NCBI GenBank assembly: GCA_013139905.1
Contig: WSZW01000146.1
Span: forward strand, 1 to 5,225
Direction of reading: 5' to 3'
DNA from: an archaeon
Lineage (GTDB): Archaea; EX4484-52; B79-G9
Length of the DNA stretch: 5,225 bases
Shown: positions 4,314 through 5,225 of the stretch, in pieces
Layout: each line of letters starts with the position of its first letter
Numbering within the stretch: position 1 is the stretch's first letter
Notes under the pieces: model-generated
The model's input: the letters and a program-made list of their open reading frames with translations, nothing else
The model's database searches: none
Told to the model about the DNA's origin: nothing
Program-made: the position numbers and the translations under genes

Positions 4314-4467
4314 ATTTTTTAACCTCTCTACATATTGTCATGTATCTTGATGTTTCTGAATCTAGTGTTCTTCTTGATGCGTAACCTCCCAAAGTCGCAA
4401 TTTCAAGCGTTCGTTTTGTGCCTTTTTCCAATAATTTTGGAATATATTCTTTAGATTTTTTTTTCAT
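4267..4467 (-). CDS. 66-aa basic protein of unknown function
   Basis: ATG at 4467, 4 nt after the stop of the 48-aa gene, with no good RBS, so probably coupled. An upstream in-frame TTG at 4485 would overlap that gene and has no RBS either. Sequence: a basic start (MKKKSKEYIPKLLEKGTKR), a central segment T-L-E-I-A-T-L-G-G-Y-A-S-R-R-T-L-D (20-36) with small residues, then SRYMTICREVKKYV and a Lys/Asn tail (KNNKKKNQKEKKG). No membrane helix. High net positive charge suggests nucleic-acid contact, but nothing more specific can be said. Confidence 0.72.
   Translation of the reverse strand: MKKKSKEYIPKLLEKGTKRTLEIATLGGYASRRTLDSETSRYMTICREVKKYVKNNKKKNQKEKKG
4323..4328 (-). promoter_or_regulatory. 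RBS supporting the overlapped 52-aa gene
   Basis: GAGAGG with a 9-nt A/T spacer before the ATG at 4313, embedded in the coding sequence of the 66-aa gene. It is the main reason for accepting the overlapping start over a later codon. Confidence 0.65.
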
Positions 4468-4471
4468 TTTT

Positions 4472-4618
4472 TTAACAATCAACAATCTTGAATGCTTCTG
4501 AGATTAGTAATTTATATAATAATTTATATTTAAAATCGACTTTGGGTAGATCTTTTTCTCTTTTTATAAATCGCTTTAAAAGAGCTTCAATTTTTTTTAT
4601 TTTAATTTCATCTTTCAA
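4472..4618 (-). CDS. 48-aa basic helical protein with TTG start
   Basis: Starts with TTG at 4618, preceded by AAAGGAG with a 7-nt spacer, one of the strongest RBS sites in the window; TAA at 4474-4472. The protein (KDEIKIKKIEALLKRFIKRE, later DFKYKLLYKLLISEAFKIVDC) is lysine-rich with regularly spaced Leu/Ile, so two amphipathic helices are likely. It sits 16 nt after the 108-aa gene and 4 nt before the 66-aa gene, a tight operon fit. Similarity of IKIKKIE and the final VDC to the 59-aa protein suggests possible common descent. Function unknown. Confidence 0.72.
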   Translation of the reverse strand: MKDEIKIKKIEALLKRFIKREKDLPKVDFKYKLLYKLLISEAFKIVDC

Positions 4619-4625
4619 TTTTAAA

Positions 4626-4632
4626 CTCCTTT
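4626..4632 (-). promoter_or_regulatory. RBS defining the TTG start of the 48-aa gene
   Basis: AAAGGAG with a 7-nt spacer to TTG at 4618. No ATG with suitable spacing is in the same frame, so this site is what identifies the gene. Confidence 0.75.
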
Positions 4633-4634
4633 TT

Positions 4635-4961
4635 TTATAAAATAAAATTTAAATTCTTATGTAGTTCATGTAAATTGTAAATTTTTCCAGTTGGGACAAG
4701 TTCCACACTTGCGATGATTTTCAATGAACACTGTTTAATAGTTGTGGAACCATCACTACTATCTTTTAATATAATCTCTTTGTATTCATGGTCAATATCA
4801 ATATCAGTTTTATAATAAAACATCATTTGTTTATTAACCATAAGTACTGCAATAATTTCATAATTTACGGGAAGTTTAATTGTAAATTGTCTATCAAGTT
4901 CGCATGTGATGCAGAATATGTATTCATTTTCAGATAGTTGTTCTTTTTTAAAAGTAGCCAA
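4635..4961 (-). CDS. 108-aa beta-rich protein of unknown function, TTG start
   Basis: Frame ends at TAA 4637-4635. Two TTG codons compete: 4967 (4 nt after AAAGGA) and 4961 (10 nt after it). By comparison with spacing at the other clear sites in this window, 4961 fits better, giving MATFKKEQLS; 4967 would add two residues. Alternating hydrophobic/polar stretches (EYIFCITCELDRQFTIKL, NYEIIAVLMV, QMMFYYKTDID, CSLKIIASVELV) point to a small beta-fold domain. Cys at 15, 18 and about 78 are not arranged as a metal site. No signal or membrane helix. It lies between the 33-aa membrane peptide and the 48-aa gene. No family is recognised. Confidence 0.8.
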   Translation of the reverse strand: MATFKKEQLSENEYIFCITCELDRQFTIKLPVNYEIIAVLMVNKQMMFYYKTDIDIDHEYKEIILKDSSDGSTTIKQCSLKIIASVELVPTGKIYNLHELHKNLNFIL

Positions 4962-4971
4962 TTTCAAAACA

Positions 4972-4977
4972 TCCTTT
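4972..4977 (-). promoter_or_regulatory. RBS of the 108-aa gene
   Basis: AAAGGA in the 25-nt gap between the 33-aa gene and the 108-aa gene. No in-frame ATG lies within reach, so initiation at TTG is required; its spacing favours TTG 4961 over TTG 4967. Confidence 0.65.
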
Positions 4978-4986
4978 CAAAAAAAA

Positions 4987-5088
4987 TCAGAATAAATCAA
5001 AAAATAATGTTCCTAGAAACAAAACTGCAAAAATTAAAGCAACACACCAAAATACAACACTAAATAATTGAATTATAGCTTTAATCAT
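4987..5088 (-). CDS. 33-aa single-pass membrane peptide
   Basis: ATG at 5088, TGA at 4989-4987. The start overlaps the stop of the upstream gene by 8 nt, which suggests coupling; no separate RBS is seen. After MIKAIIQ the peptide is almost entirely hydrophobic (FSVVFWCVALIFAVLFLGTLFF), one transmembrane helix, ending DLF. Small hydrophobic peptides of this size occur in phages as holin-like, virion-membrane or superinfection proteins; nothing in the sequence selects among these. An ORF this short can occur by chance, but the tight overlap and clean helix support it. Confidence 0.6.
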   Translation of the reverse strand: MIKAIIQLFSVVFWCVALIFAVLFLGTLFFDLF

Positions 5089-5225
5089 TACAGTTTCTAT
5101 TAATTTCTTTATAAATATTAATATTTTCTGTTGTTTTTTTTTCAACTAACAAGCCTCGTGTTTTTATTTTATCTGTTACTGATAATATAAAATCAAATTC
5201 CGTATCGAGGGAACTGTAACCTGTT
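5081..5225 (-). CDS. C-terminal fragment of an unknown protein (5' end outside window)
   Basis: Open frame entering at the right edge, with 47 readable codons before TAA at 5083-5081. The visible end reads TGYSSLDTEFDFILSVTDKI, then KTRGLLVEKKTTENINIYKE and INRNCND. It is hydrophilic and mixed, with no membrane helix. Its stop overlaps the start of the 33-aa membrane peptide, so it belongs to the same transcription unit. No family can be named from this fragment. Confidence 0.65.
   Translation of the reverse strand, partial: TGYSSLDTEFDFILSVTDKIKTRGLLVEKKTTENINIYKEINRNCND

Noticed and set aside
4468..4485. TTG start at 4485 for the 66-aa gene
   Set aside because: No RBS, and it would overlap the end of the 48-aa gene; ATG at 4467 gives normal coupled spacing.

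Overview
AT-rich, very gene-dense accessory DNA in which every supportable gene lies on the minus strand, so transcription runs from position 5225 towards 1. There is no housekeeping gene, tRNA, rRNA, CRISPR array or insertion sequence. The look is that of a small phage, phage-plasmid or prophage: short genes, 1-28 nt gaps, stop/start overlaps of 4-17 nt, and many small proteins without a recognisable family. Several Shine-Dalgarno sites are clear (GAGGTGA, AGGAG, AAGGGG, AAAGGAG, GAGAGG) and tryptophan is TGG, so a bacterial host with the ordinary code is likely. The host group cannot be fixed. One possible YceK-like lipoprotein hints weakly at a Gram-negative host.

Upstream block (5225 to 3632, minus strand). 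Eight small genes of about 33-108 codons: a partial ORF entering from the right edge, a 33-aa single-pass membrane peptide, a 108-aa beta-rich protein, a 48-aa TTG-initiated protein, a 66-aa basic protein, a 52-aa CxCxxC protein overlapping it, an 82-aa protein and a 59-aa protein. Three of them (33, 48, 52 aa) lack an obvious long ATG frame and were found by reading RBS plus frame by hand. A 76-nt gap (4079-4154) with a -10-like palindrome is the best internal promoter candidate. The block ends at a hairpin followed by a T run (3535-3605), which I read as an intrinsic terminator.

Downstream block (3496 to 1, minus strand). A transglutaminase-like Cys-His-Asp enzyme is followed by a translationally coupled series: a 140-aa protein, an 89-aa putative lipoprotein, then 148-aa, 233-aa and 173-aa proteins, and a lysine-repeat protein that leaves the window at the left edge. 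Four of these (140, 148, 233, 173 aa) share one plan: an N-terminal segment containing [YD]-x-[ED]-[FL]-[ML]-[GA]-x-[PG]-[FW], a basic or mixed middle, and one C-terminal hydrophobic helix followed by a short lysine tail. The same MLG core occurs twice in the acidic C-terminal part of the lysine-repeat protein.

Interpretation (inference): the downstream block looks like minor structural or membrane proteins of a virion, possibly a tailless membrane-containing one. The MLG motif could be a docking peptide for a common partner such as the capsid, or a maturation cleavage site for the transglutaminase-like enzyme of the same operon. No capsid, ATPase, replication or integrase gene is in the window, so this remains a hypothesis. 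No stretch above 300 bases lacks a gene; the longest is 3497-3631 (135 nt), holding the terminator-like hairpin and a promoter-like TATAAT.
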